Part shown: one piece after another, positions 1 to 13,284 of the stretch | How the letters are laid out: every line of letters starts with the position of its first letter | How positions within the stretch are numbered: the first letter of the stretch is position 1 | NCBI RefSeq assembly: GCF_021018805.1 | Contig: NC_086248.1 | Location: 29,892,922-29,956,921 of the forward strand | DNA length: 64,000 bases | Direction: 5' to 3' | From: Prinia subflava | Lineage: Eukaryota > Chordata > Aves > Passeriformes > Cisticolidae | Position numbers and translations under genes: made by a program | Notes under the pieces: model-generated | Database searches by the model: none | Seen by the model: the letters and a program-made list of their open reading frames with translations, nothing else | Told to the model about the DNA's origin: nothing

Positions 1-2812
1 CTTTTAGAAAACAAAATTATTTCAGAATAACTGAATGACTATTTCTCCCCCAAACCATAAGGATTTAAGAAACTTCTGTGTGCTAGCACTGACAGCTTCT
101 GTATTTATATAGGTCATTTATTTGTGTCTTTACTTCTCCATCTCAAAAGGAGAAATGAAATGAATACATCACAGAAGTGGGGAATCTCCACCACGAGACT
201 CTACTTGGAGCTGAGTAAAGACTAGAGTGAAGAGTGAAGCTACCCAAAGAGTGAAGCTACCCAACTTTCTTCAAGCTGAACAAACAGTGATAGCAGAAAC
301 CTTCCAATTAGCTAAATTTATGTTTGACTAGACCAGATGCAGATAATCTAAAACAAGATAATTGTTTAACTAGGGAAAACTCTGGTCTTTCTGATGGTCC
401 ATGGCAGGAGCTGCCAGTGCAGAACTCTGAGGAGCAAAGCAGTCTCTTGTGTGACTCCAAGGAAGTAGGTAGAGCAACTCAATGGGGTGGCCTTCCTTGT
501 CTTCTTCACTTGCTTCCTTTCTGGGTTAAACACATATAAGGTAGGTACATGATAAACTGAAAACAAACTAAATAATTCTACCATCTGTTACAAGCCATCA
601 AAACAGAAGTAGGATAAAATATGAATTCATAATAGCTTTAAAAATATAGTGCAATTTGGAGAGTAAGCAGGTGAATGTTTATGTAACATAGCTTGCCATG
701 GGAAAACTAAGTCATGCATTTTTGACGTGTTAATGGTTTTACAGCTTCTTAAATAGAATTGGAGAAATTTATCCAGATACCATATCAAACAGTCACTGTC
801 ATCATAGAGCTAGGGAAGGCTCTGTAGGTGCCTTTCCTCCAGAATAGATGGAGAAATACAACTTTTGTAAATTGCAGCATATAAGTATTGCTGCCCTCTT
901 TTCTTTCACAAATTGGTGGGTTTAATTAATCTTTTTGTTTCTGGCTGAGTTGCTTCTCTTTTGGCTGACTTCACTCCCTGTAGGAGCCATTCTGTCCAGT
1001 GGTGCAGAAAACCATGTCTGTGATAAGAAGCTTGATGAATCACGAACAGGGATAATTTATACAGGGAACTGTTCTTGTATTATACGGGATATGCAAATGA
1101 AATGGGTTGTGGGACAAGGATTTTGTAGTGGGACTTAGTACAGATTCACCTCTGAGATGTGGAGATCAAACATGATCTGCAGTGGTGGGGGAATATTGAT
1201 TTTTTTGGTTATGTGTTTACTTTTGATAAGCTTGGCTATCTTTTAGAAAGTTTCAAAGAGACTAAGGGTGCTTATGAGCAGTGTAGTAAACAAAGGCCCT
1301 GGCTATTTACCAAACTCCTCTGCATTCCTTTTTTTTTTTTTAATATATTTTACAGAGTAAAGATTTTTTTTTTCTTTAATTTGTGTGTGTGTGTAAGAAG
1401 ACATGTTGCTGAACTCTAAATTTCTTTAGATTGCTTCTGAAGAAAACACTAATTTTGGCAAAGAAAAACTTCTAGGTTTCCTTAGCTAAAATGTTAGGAT
1501 AAATAGTGTCAGTCCTGAAAGAATGACAAAAAACATCTGTTCTTCAGGAGTGAAAGCTGTTCTTCACAATATGGGAGTTTTCTGTGGGCTTTGCCTTTCA
1601 AGTGTGAGATGTTTCTGGAATTCAGGCCATCATTTCAGAGTAGGCAAGAACAGGATAAGAAGAATTCTTGATCTTAAGTCATTGCATTAATACAAATTAA
1701 TGTGGAAATTGGTTCCTTTGTATTGCAGCATAATTTCAGAATCAGTAGCTTATGGAATGTACTTACTAAATAATGTCTGTCTAGTTGAATAGATTTAATT
1801 GTGCTCCACTGAGAAGGATGTAACATTCTTTGAGGATTTCTTTCTTATCGATAACATTTGTATTTAGAAATATGTATATGTGCAAAAGAATTTAAAGTAA
1901 TATCCTAAACTGCTAACCTAAAATTAAGAGTGTGAATGTGGAAAAAAATTATAAAGTACATCAAGATGGGTTATTTATTGAATTATGATAATTAAGAACA
2001 TATTTTTAATGAATTAAAAACCATTTTGAGAAAACCAGGTGGTGCTAAAGTTGGGGCTGAGTCAAGAGACATCATACTTGCAAATGAGGGAAGGGGTGAT
2101 AAGTAACACAATGTGCTGTTGGTAAGAATTGTTGACCCAGTCTGCTTGGTTCTCTTCCAGTCATCCATTAGATCTACAAACTACAGCATGTCTCTTAGAG
2201 AGCATAAATTGTTTCTTGCTTGTTAACTGTTTGTTAATAAAGAATTAAGACAGGATAAGCCTAGAACGATGCCCTTTCTCATGATTTCAAGGAAAGGTTA
2301 TTTTAGTCTACTCAAACTGAGAGAATTTCTTTCTTGTCTTGATTGGAGGTGGTTTGGCCTCAGTAGAGGGGTTTACAGATGTGCCAAAGTTGGCCTCCAG
2401 TTCTATCAGTTCCAGCAGTCAACTGGAAGGATGGATGCATTTGTGCACTCAGATCCATATGATGGGAGCACAGCCTTTTAGCTGTGCATAGCCATCCTTT
2501 GTTTTTTGTATATTGGAGTACTTCCTGCTGCAGTCTACAGCAAAATCCAGTCTTTTGAACTATTTTGAAAAGAAAATGCCAGCCTATTAAGCAGTTGCCT
2601 TGCAATGTGCAGTATAGAAGGCTGAGTGTTGGTGTCAGCCTCAGCAGTCCTGTACTGTCAATTTTCTAGTAAACAGGAACCCAGTGTAAATGATACTTGG
2701 ATTTCAGCTAACTCATTCAGCCAAGCTAGTGAGTAGTACACCTTAAGGAATTTTTCTTAAGTCTCTCACAAGTACTTAGTGTTGCATGTGTTCAGTGCTG
2801 TCTTTTAGTACA
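1..2812 (+). other. RIMS1: RIMS1 upstream intron: no recognised element
   Basis: This is AT-rich intronic sequence with many stops in all frames. Small features are a 17-bp perfect tandem duplication at 231-264 (unit agagtgaagctacccaa), short T-runs near 1328-1340 and 1367-1375, and a short GT run near 1382-1394. Open frames here are below 90 codons and resemble no family I know. I see no exon with a plausible acceptor and donor that would carry the RIM1 N-terminal helix. Confidence 0.6.
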
Positions 2813-3199
2813 CTGGGTGCTGGGTCCAGTACTGTTTAACCTCTTCATTAATGAGTTGAACTGCAAGACAAAATGAACCTGTAGCATGTTCACAGATAAC
2901 ACAGAACTGGAAGGAATAGCATGAGATGAGTGTGTTGCAGTTCAGAAGAACCTGGACAGGCTGGAGAACTGGGCAGACAGAAAACTTAGGAAGTTCAACA
3001 AAGGAATGTACAGTCTTGCATCTGGAGAGTAATAACTCTAGGCACTGGTACAGGCTAGGGAATGAACATCTAGAAAGCAGTCTTCCAGAGGAGGACCTGG
3101 AGACTTCATCCTTGGAAACCTGCACTAACTGACCCTGCTTGAGCAGCAAGGTTGGACAAGAAGATCTCAAGATGTCCTTCCAACCAAAATGATTCTGTA
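2813..3199 (+). mobile_element. CR1 LINE fragment (3' end), + strand
   Basis: This is the 3' part of an avian CR1 retrotransposon. It shows the typical ORF2 tail wording, with ggtgctgggtccagtactg, cttcattaatgag, acctggacaggctggag and a late section on caaggttggacaagaaga. It ends in the CR1 3' signature ccttccaaccaaaatgattctg. Like most CR1 copies it is 5'-truncated. Its reading frame is broken by stops and small indels, so it is old and inactive. The ORFs overlapping it on either strand are by-products of the repeat. Confidence 0.85.
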
Positions 3200-6100
3200 A
3201 GAGAACCAAGACTTACTACACATACTGTTGAAGTGATACATTTAACAGACAGAGAAGTAACAGAAAATGAAAGGGAGATTTTGGAGATTTTATCTTCATA
3301 AACATTTTAAATTTCCCATTTGGTACAGTGGAAGCTTTGAATATGACCTTCTTTCCTCCCGCTCACTCCTGGAATCTTTTGAATCTTTTGCTGGGCTCAC
3401 ATGTACTTTCTCTGGCCATGGGTTTCTTGCCACTGCTGGTGCAGCCATCCTTTCTCCCGACCTAAGCATCAGCTTTACTTTGACAGCGATTTCTTCTCAT
3501 CTGATGATATCAGACTTGCTTGGCCTTTGGATTTTGATGAGTGCTTCTAGATTCTGTTTATTTATTTATTTTGCATCATTTTTAATTCTAAACAGCTAAA
3601 CAAAGTTTCTGTAATAAATTGGAAGGGCCAGTTGTGGTTCTGTCCTGACTTTCCAGCTCAAATATTTTTTGCCTTCTGGTCCTAACTTTTTTCCCACTTT
3701 GTGATGGGAGACCTGGCAGAACTTAAAGAAGGTATCTTTGGGGTGATGGAGAGAAGCTCAATGAAAGTGAGACTGGGACACAGTGATTGAAATACAGATG
3801 GACTTAGAAGAAGGGGAAATGAAATTAGGAGAATTTTTCAGTGGAATACACAAGAGGGAGACATTTTAGGCTAGTCTGTAGACTTAGGGAAGGTGTAGCA
3901 AGGTAGGGCTGGGGGATGTTTGTATTTGCATAACATTGGTGTATGTAATGTTACGTGAATTTTCTCTCAGACTTTGCAATAGTTTTTTAAGAGTAGATGT
4001 ATCCTACAGCCCTACCAAGAATAGGCAGGGAATCTTAAGAAGATCATGATTAAAAAAAAAGAAAAGCGGGAAGAAAAGTTGAAAAATTAAATAGAAAGTG
4101 GAAAAGCATAGCAGAATAAGCAATAGGGAAGAAATGGCACAATTGAAAATCAAAGGGATAATTAATGGATGGCAGTAGTTGGGTACAGTGTGGGAAAGAG
4201 CTGCAGAAAAGCACCTGCCATCTCTGTCTGTGAGGGAATCATGTTGCAAACTGCTCAGTTATGTGCCAGTTATGTGATTGCAGTTCCTCCTTGCAGATAT
4301 TTTCTGAAAAAAATTTGCCACTCCCAACATTTTAGGTGTTATGGAAGGCTGCTAGGTTTTGAAAAAGGAATTAAAAATAGTGGCAGTGCTTCCTGATTTA
4401 TCTCAATTGACAAAGATTAGTCAGCTTTGAATGTGTGATCTAGGTGTGCATATTACCTGAAAAAATAATAGTCATTCATAGGTTCTTTTTTAGTCATTTA
4501 TTTGTGCTACAGTATTCTCTTCCACCAGGGTGCTGGAACTTGCTGATTTTCTGTGGGGAGAAACCAGTGAGGTGATGAAACTGGCCTTTTATATAATAAA
4601 ATAAATAAATCAAGTTTGTAAGCCTCTCATTTAAGTTTTCTGTTTTGTAACAGTCTCAATAGCAAAGGGCTGGAGTTTAACTCTTTAATACATAAAGTTT
4701 CCTGGTTCAAGAGTAATGTTGTTTCTCCCAAAGGAACAACATGTAAATTCAGTGCACTTTTTCCTTCGAAATATTCTTAATAATTGATCATGCATATGTG
4801 GATCAATGTGAAGAACTGTGTATTGATGTTAATTTCAAATGAGATTATTCCTTTTATTTTTCTTGGTTTTAGATGTGACAAATTGCCAAACTCTGTTATA
4901 TGTGTACTGAGGTCATGAATATTTTTATAGGTTCCATGGGGTTTTCTTAGTGATCTGAGGTAGATCTTTGTTAATGGGAAAACATTTAAATTCTTGAGGA
5001 GACTTTAGCCTCTTACCAAGTCTGGTATGATGTAGTGCCGCTGCTGGCATCCACTTGTATTTTCCATCAACAGTTTATCTCATCATCATGTATTTTCTCG
5101 TTGTCAGTTGATGATGATGCATTGTGTGATCAATACTATGGCACTAAATTTTTCTGTGCAGAGCTGAGAAAAGTCAGAAATTGGTGAAACACTTAAGTTT
5201 TAGCTGGTATTATTACTGAAAATGTTTTGATGCCTTAAGAGACAAGATGCTCAAGAAGAGCAGAGCATAAATGGTAGAATATTTATTTCCACTAGCATTG
5301 CTTCTAATTTTGGAAGCAGGTCTCATAGATAACTCATTTTACAGGAAAAGAATACAAATTATTTCCCCACTCCTCACCACTGCTCCTCTGTCATTTTTTT
5401 TCCTCTCTTCCCATCCTGCTTTTAAAATTAGACTTCTAAGAAGTCTTTTAAAAAGCAGCCACTGGGGGACATGTTCATTATATCTACTCCTCTTGCCTAC
5501 TGAGCCTTAAGTTAGATGATTGAAGGTGGGATAGCAGTTGCAAGCAATTGAATTGATGAGTTGGAGGAAAAGCTAGCAGGTGAATTCAGCAGGGTGTTCT
5601 TTTTATGATGTAGTTCCTTGATTACCAAGAAAACATTTTTTGCAGATAGTTGATCGAGATAGTAACACAAGCCCCATCTCTAACCCATTAATCTGTAGAA
5701 AATCTGAAGCTGGAAATGCGTGATGAGTGGAAGTGGGTGGATGGTGCTTTGTTCCTTGGAATTTTGTTTACAGGCTAGGAAGGTCATACAAGAGGTGAAG
5801 TTGGTAGTTTGATTATGTCTATGGTATTGACTATTAAATTTTCATAAAATTATCAATCCTATAACACTTGGGAAATAAAACCCCAAAGAAGCTCTTGTCT
5901 TCCAGGCTGTTTTTTTATCCATCATCCCACATAAATTATTCTGTATCGAATTAATAATGTAGATATTTGGTGTTTGAAAACAGGAGCTGTACGCTGTGAA
6001 TTAAAAAAATATGAAGAAAGTTATGTCAAAATAAGATGTTCACACAAGGGAAAATTTTGTTTCTTTTCAGAGGAAAGAGAAGTTGCTACTCTTTTATAAA

Positions 6101-8031
6101 TAATAAAAAGTTCTGTTTGCCAGAAATAGTCTTACGTAAGTAGGCCTAGCTATTCTGTGTATGGAATCAGACAAATTTTTGGTTTTTAAGTTTCACCATT
6201 GCTAGTTACAGTGGCTTCACTTCTTTCCAGGACGGTTTGGGTAGTGTAATGACATCAAACTCCAGGCATTTCTATTTGTGTTTTCGTACACAATGAAATT
6301 AAGAAGCAATGAATGTATACAAGTAGCATCAGTGCTGTGATGAAGTGCTCTTAAAATAAGTATGCACAAGTAGAAGTGTCTGGAGATATAAAATATTCAG
6401 AGGGTTGAATTAATGACCGAGAAAGATGGTTTGATGTTTTGAAAGTTTCTTTTTTAAAAAAGAATCAATTATGTATTAATATAAAGCTGTTTGATTAGCT
6501 GTCGGCAGCGGGTGTTGTCGCTGTGCCTGAGGCTGGGCTGGCTTATCCCAAACTGGGGCACAGGATGGCAGCTCCTCGGGGTGCATGGTCACTCAGAGGC
6601 AGGAGGAGGGCATGTCCTGCTGCACTGCAGCCCAGGAGGCTCTCCTGGCATCAGGGTGCAGGCAGCCCTATGGTGGTCAGTGCCAGGATTTCTCTGGGCT
6701 GACTGCAGGAGGTGTTGTCCTGCTAGCTTAAAGCCAGCGTAGCTCCCTACTCCTCCTTCACAGTGACCTCTGAAATGCATGGCCTGCATAAAGATGGAAT
6801 TGTGTGTTGTCATTTAGAAGTAGCTTCTATTAGGCAATTTTTTTTAAAATAGATTTTGGAGGAAGTGAAAATCATTACTCATCAAAATGAAGCTGTAATG
6901 GAAGATGTTCTGACATTAATTTCAAAATGTTTTTAAGGACTTTTTCTGCAACTTCATACGAAAACCCATCTCTCTTCAAGTTCATTGTAAAATAAAACCT
7001 TAGCCAAAAGAAAGTTTCCGTTTGTTTTCTCTGTGCGTGTGTGTATATAGCTAGTTAATGGTCTGTGTAAATAAGGACTGTACTCATTGCCTAAATGATC
7101 CATCTTGCTGATACTGCTGTGGAGACTTATCTGCTGTTATCAGAGCTGAGCTCTGGAGGCTGGATGCTCATTTTGGTGAAATCTCAGCTGCCTTTATTTT
7201 AATACTTTTTTCCTCTTTCTGGCAGAACCCAGATCACACTTAACAGTTTCTATCAAAAAAATCACAAAGTCAGTGTTAATGTGAACTTCTCTCACGTGAA
7301 TCTGCAAATGGTTTCCCTTTTCTTTGGTTTCTGTGTTTATGACCAGTCCCAGAGAATGGTCTAAATACAGGACTAAGGATCATAGAGTTCTGGATTAGCA
7401 AGTGCCATTAAAGCACCTCTGAAGTTCTGACCTTTCTGGGATGTATGTGTAAAATTAAAGTGTGAATTTTCTGGATTATGTTTTTACGCTTAAAAAGGGA
7501 TTGTTTCTTTAGTTTAAATTTTCTCCATGGGAGCTGCCATTTTATTGATGCCATTTAGCAGAGGACCCAGTTTACAGGAGCGTGCTGAGAAGTTTTTTTT
7601 AGAGAACACTGGAAATCAGAACATTCTAAGTTGTAAAACATCCTGCTGACTTTATTTTCTAATAAAATGTTTAAAGGTTTCCCTTGTATTAACCAAAATA
7701 GGACGCAAGTTTACACCCTGGGACTTTAGTCTTCCCGCTTTTTACTAAGACCATGTACATGCTAGCTTACAGAGATTGTTCAAAGGATGGTTTTGATCAA
7801 CCACCACTTCAAATCAGTGTTTTTTGGGATTGGCTTTTATAAGATGTGATAGTATCACTGACTAATCTGACACAGTATCTTCAGAGCATGTCTGATATTG
7901 ACTCCTTTTATTTGGGTAGCAGCTACTCAGCCTAGTGAAGAAACAGAGGATTTAAGGCTTGTCTTATCTCTAACAATATCATGGCATCTTTGTGTTAAGC
8001 TTCTTTTTTACTACTGCTGTCCCACAGATGG
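3200..8031 (+). other. RIMS1: RIMS1 upstream intron: unique sequence with one GC-rich islet
   Basis: This is AT-rich intron without a recognised gene. At about 6501-6745 the composition shifts abruptly to GC-rich, with CAGG/CTGG-rich text and open frames of 83 and 74 codons on opposite strands. It has no splice signals or protein similarity I recognise and may be an old repeat fragment. The remainder, including a short A-run near 4052, gives no call. Confidence 0.55.
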
Positions 8032-8036
8032 TGCAG
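8032..8036. repeat. Left target-site duplication TGCAG
   Basis: This 5-bp sequence immediately precedes the TG of the solo LTR. It is repeated exactly after the terminal CA at 8600-8604. Extending to 6 bp breaks the match, since the left copy is preceded by G and the right copy does not support it. Confidence 0.7.
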
Positions 8037-8599
8037 TGTGCTGGTTTGAAAGCAAAACCAGTGAGAGACTCCAAGTCAGAAATACAATTTAATAGGAGAC
8101 AGAGGGGAAAAAAAGTAAAATAAAATAAAAGCAATAGCACAAAAAAAACTACTGACGGAGTCAGAACACAACCTGACACCCTGTTAGTTAGGGTGGTGGT
8201 AGCAGTCCAGATGAAGCAGTCTTGTTGAAGCAGTGATCCTGTAGAAAGGTCTGATAGCTCTTGTCCTCTGGGAATACAGTAGGTAGGGCCTCCTGTGCTG
8301 TCCCAAATCCCAGATTATATCCAGGTGGGAAGGCTTGGCTCCTCCCACTGGGTGGAGCATCTCACAATGGGCTGATATCATTCCATGAGTCCTGCAGTGG
8401 GTCCTTGATTGCCCATTAAACAGAGATGGCTCCCAGAGGGAGTTACCTGTGAGTCATGGGCAAAGCCTTGATGGCCCAGTAACAGAAGATAGTCTGGAGG
8501 GAGGGGCAAGGGAAACACTGCCCCACCTGGTTCCAACAGCTCGTGCAGATGGTGATAGAATACATACTTTGGGCATATCTTACATTGAAACCTAGGACA
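8037..8599 (-). mobile_element. Solo LTR of an endogenous retrovirus, with 5-bp target-site duplication
   Basis: The 563-bp element begins TGTGCTGGTTTG and ends CTAGGACA, giving TG...CA ends on the + strand. It is flanked on both sides by TGCAG (8032-8036 and 8600-8604), a perfect 5-bp direct repeat consistent with a target-site duplication. The start text (tgtgctggtttgaaagc) is familiar to me from passerine retroviral LTRs. Read on the minus strand there is an ATTAAA polyadenylation-like motif about 60 bp from the CACA end, so the likely orientation is antisense to RIMS1. No internal gag or pol sequence is present, so this is a solo LTR left by recombination. A 5-bp duplication fits ERVL-like elements, but the family is not firmly placed. 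Confidence 0.8.
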
Positions 8600-8604
8600 T
8601 GCAG
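8600..8604. repeat. Right target-site duplication TGCAG
   Basis: This matches the 5 bp that precede the LTR at 8032-8036 and marks the insertion boundary. Confidence 0.7.
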
Positions 8605-10899
8605 GCACTGCCCACATGCTTCTCCACCCTTTTTCATCATGGGGTCGAGAAAACCTTTTAAATCCTTATTGATCATTAGGCAGATCAAATACATTGAAAT
8701 TTATTTAGTATTCTGTAGTTGATGTGTCTTGCCTTGATGACCTTAGGCTAACTTCTTCTGTATAATGAAGGCATGTAATTATCCTTCTGAACTATGGTCT
8801 TGGTGTCAAGGGTCAGGTACATAAAATCCAGGACAGAACCTCTTTCTTCAGCACGTTAGAGGAAAATGGTGAAAATGGACATACTGTGAGAACTGCCTAC
8901 ATTAGGATATTTGGAAGCTCTTCCTAAAAGTGAGGAAAGTTACAGTCAGACCTAAAGGTTTTCCCACAGTACTGGTCTCTTCGTTCATGGTTCAGCCCAT
9001 TTTCTCTGTGTTCTCTTCTCTTCCTCCTCCCACTCAGTTTTTTAATAGCAGCAGATGTTTTCAGTTGTCACAACTTAAAATCTTTAGGTTTTTTGATTGA
9101 TATATACCAGCCTGGAATGTCATTTTTAGTTGAAGATCTGCATCTGCCAGACATTCAAGACATTTTGTGCCTTCCCAAAACAATTCAGGGGAAAAGGTGC
9201 TTTCTTTGAAATTCCTGCATGCTGTAGTGAAGAGGAAACGTCAGTCTAAAGATGCCCCTTAGGTGTGTCTCAGCAACTGATTATGAGTTAATAAAATCCT
9301 AGTTCAGGAGAACTGTTGCAGTGACCCAAACCCCAGCTCTCCTGGTGTAGTGATGGTCTCTGACACAAAGAGGTGTGAAACAACAGCAAGTGAACTTCCC
9401 CCCCACCCCCCGCCTCACATTTCTTCAGGATTTCTATCCAGAAGACACCTGCAGGGTTTCTGCTTCTTCCTTTCTCTTTCCATACAAGTCTTAGGCAGTG
9501 GGATCAGATGATGATAAACTCCACTTAGTTGTCAGGGGCTTTTGTGAATCTGAATTGAAGCTAAATAAAGGTTATGTGATTATCAAATAATGTATAAATT
9601 ATACAGTTTTTTGAAATTGTAAAAATTAGGTAGTATGAATTAAACAAAGTATTTGGGGTAAGGGGGGAAAAAGGATGCCTTCTTTAACAATCATAATCAT
9701 GTTACCTGAGTTGAATTTTGATTCATTATTGTGAAAACATGAGCATCTGCTGAAAAGTAAGTGGGAAACTTGGCACAAAGTATGCTATATTATATATTCT
9801 TATATATTATATGGGAATATTATATGTTTCTTGGTTATTAATTTCTAAGATTGAGTCCATAGTTCTGATTCAGGAGGGTGATATGGGAAAAATGGGATGT
9901 AGGGAAATGACAGAAATTTTAGAGGTCCCATCAGGAAATGGACTTTCTGGAACAATCTCATGAATATTGTCTTGATCTTTTGGATAAATTTTGATATCTT
10001 AAATTAATTTTATAGAGTGTATTATGCTTTTAGTCAGTCTAGTAAAAACATACTTCAGTTTGGGAAAGAGAGAACTGTCTTGAAGTATTGTGTTTCTTTC
10101 GCTCATTTCTTAGCTGCTAAATGCTTCCTCTCTGGGTGCAACCTTTCAAAGATCAGCAAAGAAAATACTAATATGCCATGAGACTGTTGCTGCCAGTCTA
10201 ATGTAATTCCCTCTGTAATGAAGGCAGAACAGAAGCAGAAAAGTGCAGCCAGTTCTGCACAGGATGGAGAGAATGCCTATATCCTGGTTTCAGTAAAATG
10301 GGAAAAATTATGGGATAGAATTAACTGATTATCTGACAAAAGTACCATATCTTACTGAAATTCCATTACATGAAAGTACATAGGAACTTGATCACAGTGG
10401 AGAGACTGAGCATGGAACATTCCTGAATGTACAAAAGTGCAAGTGGCTAAGTTAGCCAGAAGATTCATGTATGGATAAAGTGCATTCTGCACACACAGAC
10501 ATGGATTAACCACATCTGAGCCACTGGAAGATGTCTTGCTGCTATGCAGTAAAAGAAAATATCTTTAATGCCACCTTATCCAACTTCACAGGGATGTCGT
10601 TGGCATTGGAGAAAACTTGTTAGACAACAAATGTAATCCATCAGACTGAAAGGGATCTTGTTTAGATGAGAGGGACAATCCTTTTCCTTGGTCCAGTGGG
10701 CTTTTCAAATGCTGTTGGTTGATGAAATGTTAATCTGTATGCTAATTTTGTCAATAGGATCTTAAAGTCTCTAGTGGCATGTGAAAATGTGAGTTTCTGG
10801 ACCCCCGGTCATATTAAAACCTGTTCAAAGTACAGAATTGATCTGAAATTTTGCTAGATATAGAACATATTTTAGAAATCGGGTAAGGATTTTTTTGCC
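8605..10899 (+). other. RIMS1: RIMS1 upstream intron: nothing recognised
   Basis: This is AT-rich intron. It includes a C-rich run near 9399-9413 and a very AT-rich self-complementary stretch around 9785-9832 (repeated tatatta units). No coding exon, RNA gene or clear transposon was seen. Confidence 0.55.
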
Positions 10900-11733
10900 G
10901 TGGTTATTACAAATCTTGGTACAGATGCAGCTAAGGTTGTGGAAGAAGCCTGTAAATGTAACAAGATGGCTTTTTACCATCTGGTAATCAGGAGGGATCC
11001 CTGATGACTGGAAAAATATAAGTGTTGCATCTATGTAGAAGAACACCTATAGGCTTGTTGGTCTCTCCAGGGTATCGGGGAAGATTATGGAACAAATTAT
11101 TCTAGAATCCATTTCTGAGCACATTAGAGACAGGAAGGTGTTGAGAATAGCTAGCATGGCTTTACTAATGACAAATCATGCTTGACATAATTGCCTCCTA
11201 AAAATGACCGACTCTGTAAACAACAGAAGTGCATTGAATGTTGTTTCAAATGTCCTTTAGCAAGTTCTCCAGAAAAGTCTTCAGTAGTATCCTAGTAAAC
11301 AACTTGAGGACTGGTGAGTGCTGGTTGGATTGCTTGGATTCCAAGGCTGATGGTCCACATCCAAGACACAACTGACAACTGGCTACTAGTGCTAGCCCTC
11401 AGGAGCTGATGGTAGGGAGCAATGCTGTTTGATGGGACATCAGTCATTGCCACAGACTTACCTGGCAATCACTGGACTCTTAGCTGAGCTTGGCTACCAT
11501 CACCAAACCTGTCTGGATTCCCACATTTGGGCTCAGGGTGTGTCTGCCTTGTCACTGAGGCACTGCATCCACCTGCCTGGTTGTCTTGTTCAGTGTCTGG
11601 CTCCCCTGGCTTTGCACAGGTACTCCTGCTGCTTGCAGAGTGCATCTTCAAAAACCATGCTGTTCTGAGCAGGATGTTGGATTAGATGAAGCCCAGAGCC
11701 CTTATAGCATATGTGATTTCTTTATTCTGTGAA
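10900..11733 (+). mobile_element. CR1 LINE fragment with a divergent middle section
   Basis: The left part (about 10900-11300) carries CR1 ORF2 wording: gatgactggaaaaatataag, then gggaagattatggaacaa, then gcatggctttactaatgac and aaatcatgcttgacat. The right end is a CR1 3' tail with gatgttggattagatga and a final ttattctgtgaaa. The segment at about 11340-11640 is more GC-rich and does not read like CR1 to me; it may be a nested insertion or a very diverged part. Stops throughout mean no functional reverse transcriptase. Confidence 0.75.
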
Positions 11734-12701
11734 ATGTGGCTGTGCTCCAGCTTGTCTTTCTTACAGTAGTCACATTGCTTTAAATCATATTGACTGCTTT
11801 GTGAGGCCTTAGGTGTTGGTATTTAGTTATTTTTTGTTAAAATAGATACAGATTATCAGGCAGCCATTTATTGAGATAAAATGAACCAGGTGAGCTTCAT
11901 TCTACTTTCTCTCATAATGAGATGTATACAAAGAGAGAGAGCAGATGGCTGGGTTTCTTCCTTAGATTTAAACGGAGATGCCTAGAGGAGTTCTGAAGGA
12001 ACAACCTCCCACTCTGCCAGAGCTGCAATGACAATGGTCTGAAAACTGTGGTGAGCAGGCATCTCTCTCATGATTGCTGCTTGTCTCAGTAGAGCTTCAT
12101 TTCCATAACACCTGTCTCCTGGTGTGGCAGAGGAACAAGTGAGGTTTGCCCTACGTGTCTTATACCTTGTGATGGGGTCATGTTTGTGCGGCTGCCCCGA
12201 GGGATTAGCTGCCAACAGGGGAGGCTCAGTGTGTTTCTGTTCAGCTGTTAGCTGTGCTTCACAGTGGGAGAGGGTGAGAAAGAGTGTGTGCTGTGTAGCC
12301 TGCTTCCAACACCTTGGTCTCCCTTGCAGCAGCTTGGAGAAAAGGTGCCTGCAGCCAAGTAGGTATCACCCTAATACCAAACCCACATCATTTGTGCATG
12401 GCACAGCAGGTCTGTGGTTGCTCCTGGAAGCCAGGAATCCTCAGAGTGGAAGTGACTGTGACACCTTTGCACCCTGCTAGCTCTGCAGCTGGGGGACTGG
12501 GGCAGCACACTCTGCTCGCTCCTCCTGGAGCTGGCTCCACTGGCTTGCGCTGGAAACGAAAGCAGGTGTGGCAAGCAAAAATGATCAGATGCTTATAGCT
12601 GGTACTAGCCATGCCAGGCAGGGTAGAATCGTTCTGCATTTTGCTCTTACCTTAATTCTGCTCCTACACAGTTCTAATTATAATTGTGATATGATCTAAT
12701 T

Positions 12702-12717
12702 AAAAAAAAAAAAAAAA
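12702..12717 (+). repeat. A16 homopolymer
   Basis: A run of sixteen adenines preceded by TAATT. No LINE body was recognised upstream, so it cannot be called a retroposon tail. Confidence 0.8.
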
Positions 12718-13284
12718 CAACAATCACCACTCCCTATACTGCCTAATTGATTCTAAAGCCATGAAACAGTGAAAGCTGGGCAGACTTAGCAACTCTGGAG
12801 GATCCCTGCTGCAAACTCTGACACATCATGAATCCTGTGTGGAGAATATGTAAGAATAAACTGGGCTGGTAATTAGGAATATTGTCAGTAAAATCTCAAT
12901 ATAAAAAAATCTGCTTTCCAGATAATTTATGTGAATAAGTGGATGTGCATGTGATGGTCTATACACCAATAAGCAGCTGAAGGTATTTTTTGGGAAAGAT
13001 GACTGTGCAGCCATTTTTGTTTTTCTGGGTAGGGAGTCACTTCATTTGTACTACAGTTTGTAATTCCAACTCTGCCACTAAAACCCAGTGTGATTTTAAT
13101 GGTTTTTATCTACATTTGAATATTGCAGTCTTATTTGTTTTCACCAGAGATTTGCTATTGATTGAATTCTTAAATGGTGTCCCTGCTGGCAGAATTGCTT
13201 CCTACTAGTTAGCATCTGTCTGCCGGATCAGGGGCTCTGGGTTCATATCCTTGCTTTCACTGACACAAATAGGATGGCTTAGCA

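Noticed and set aside
2805..3209. 134-codon minus-strand open frame
   Set aside because: It is antisense to the CR1 tail at 2813-3199.
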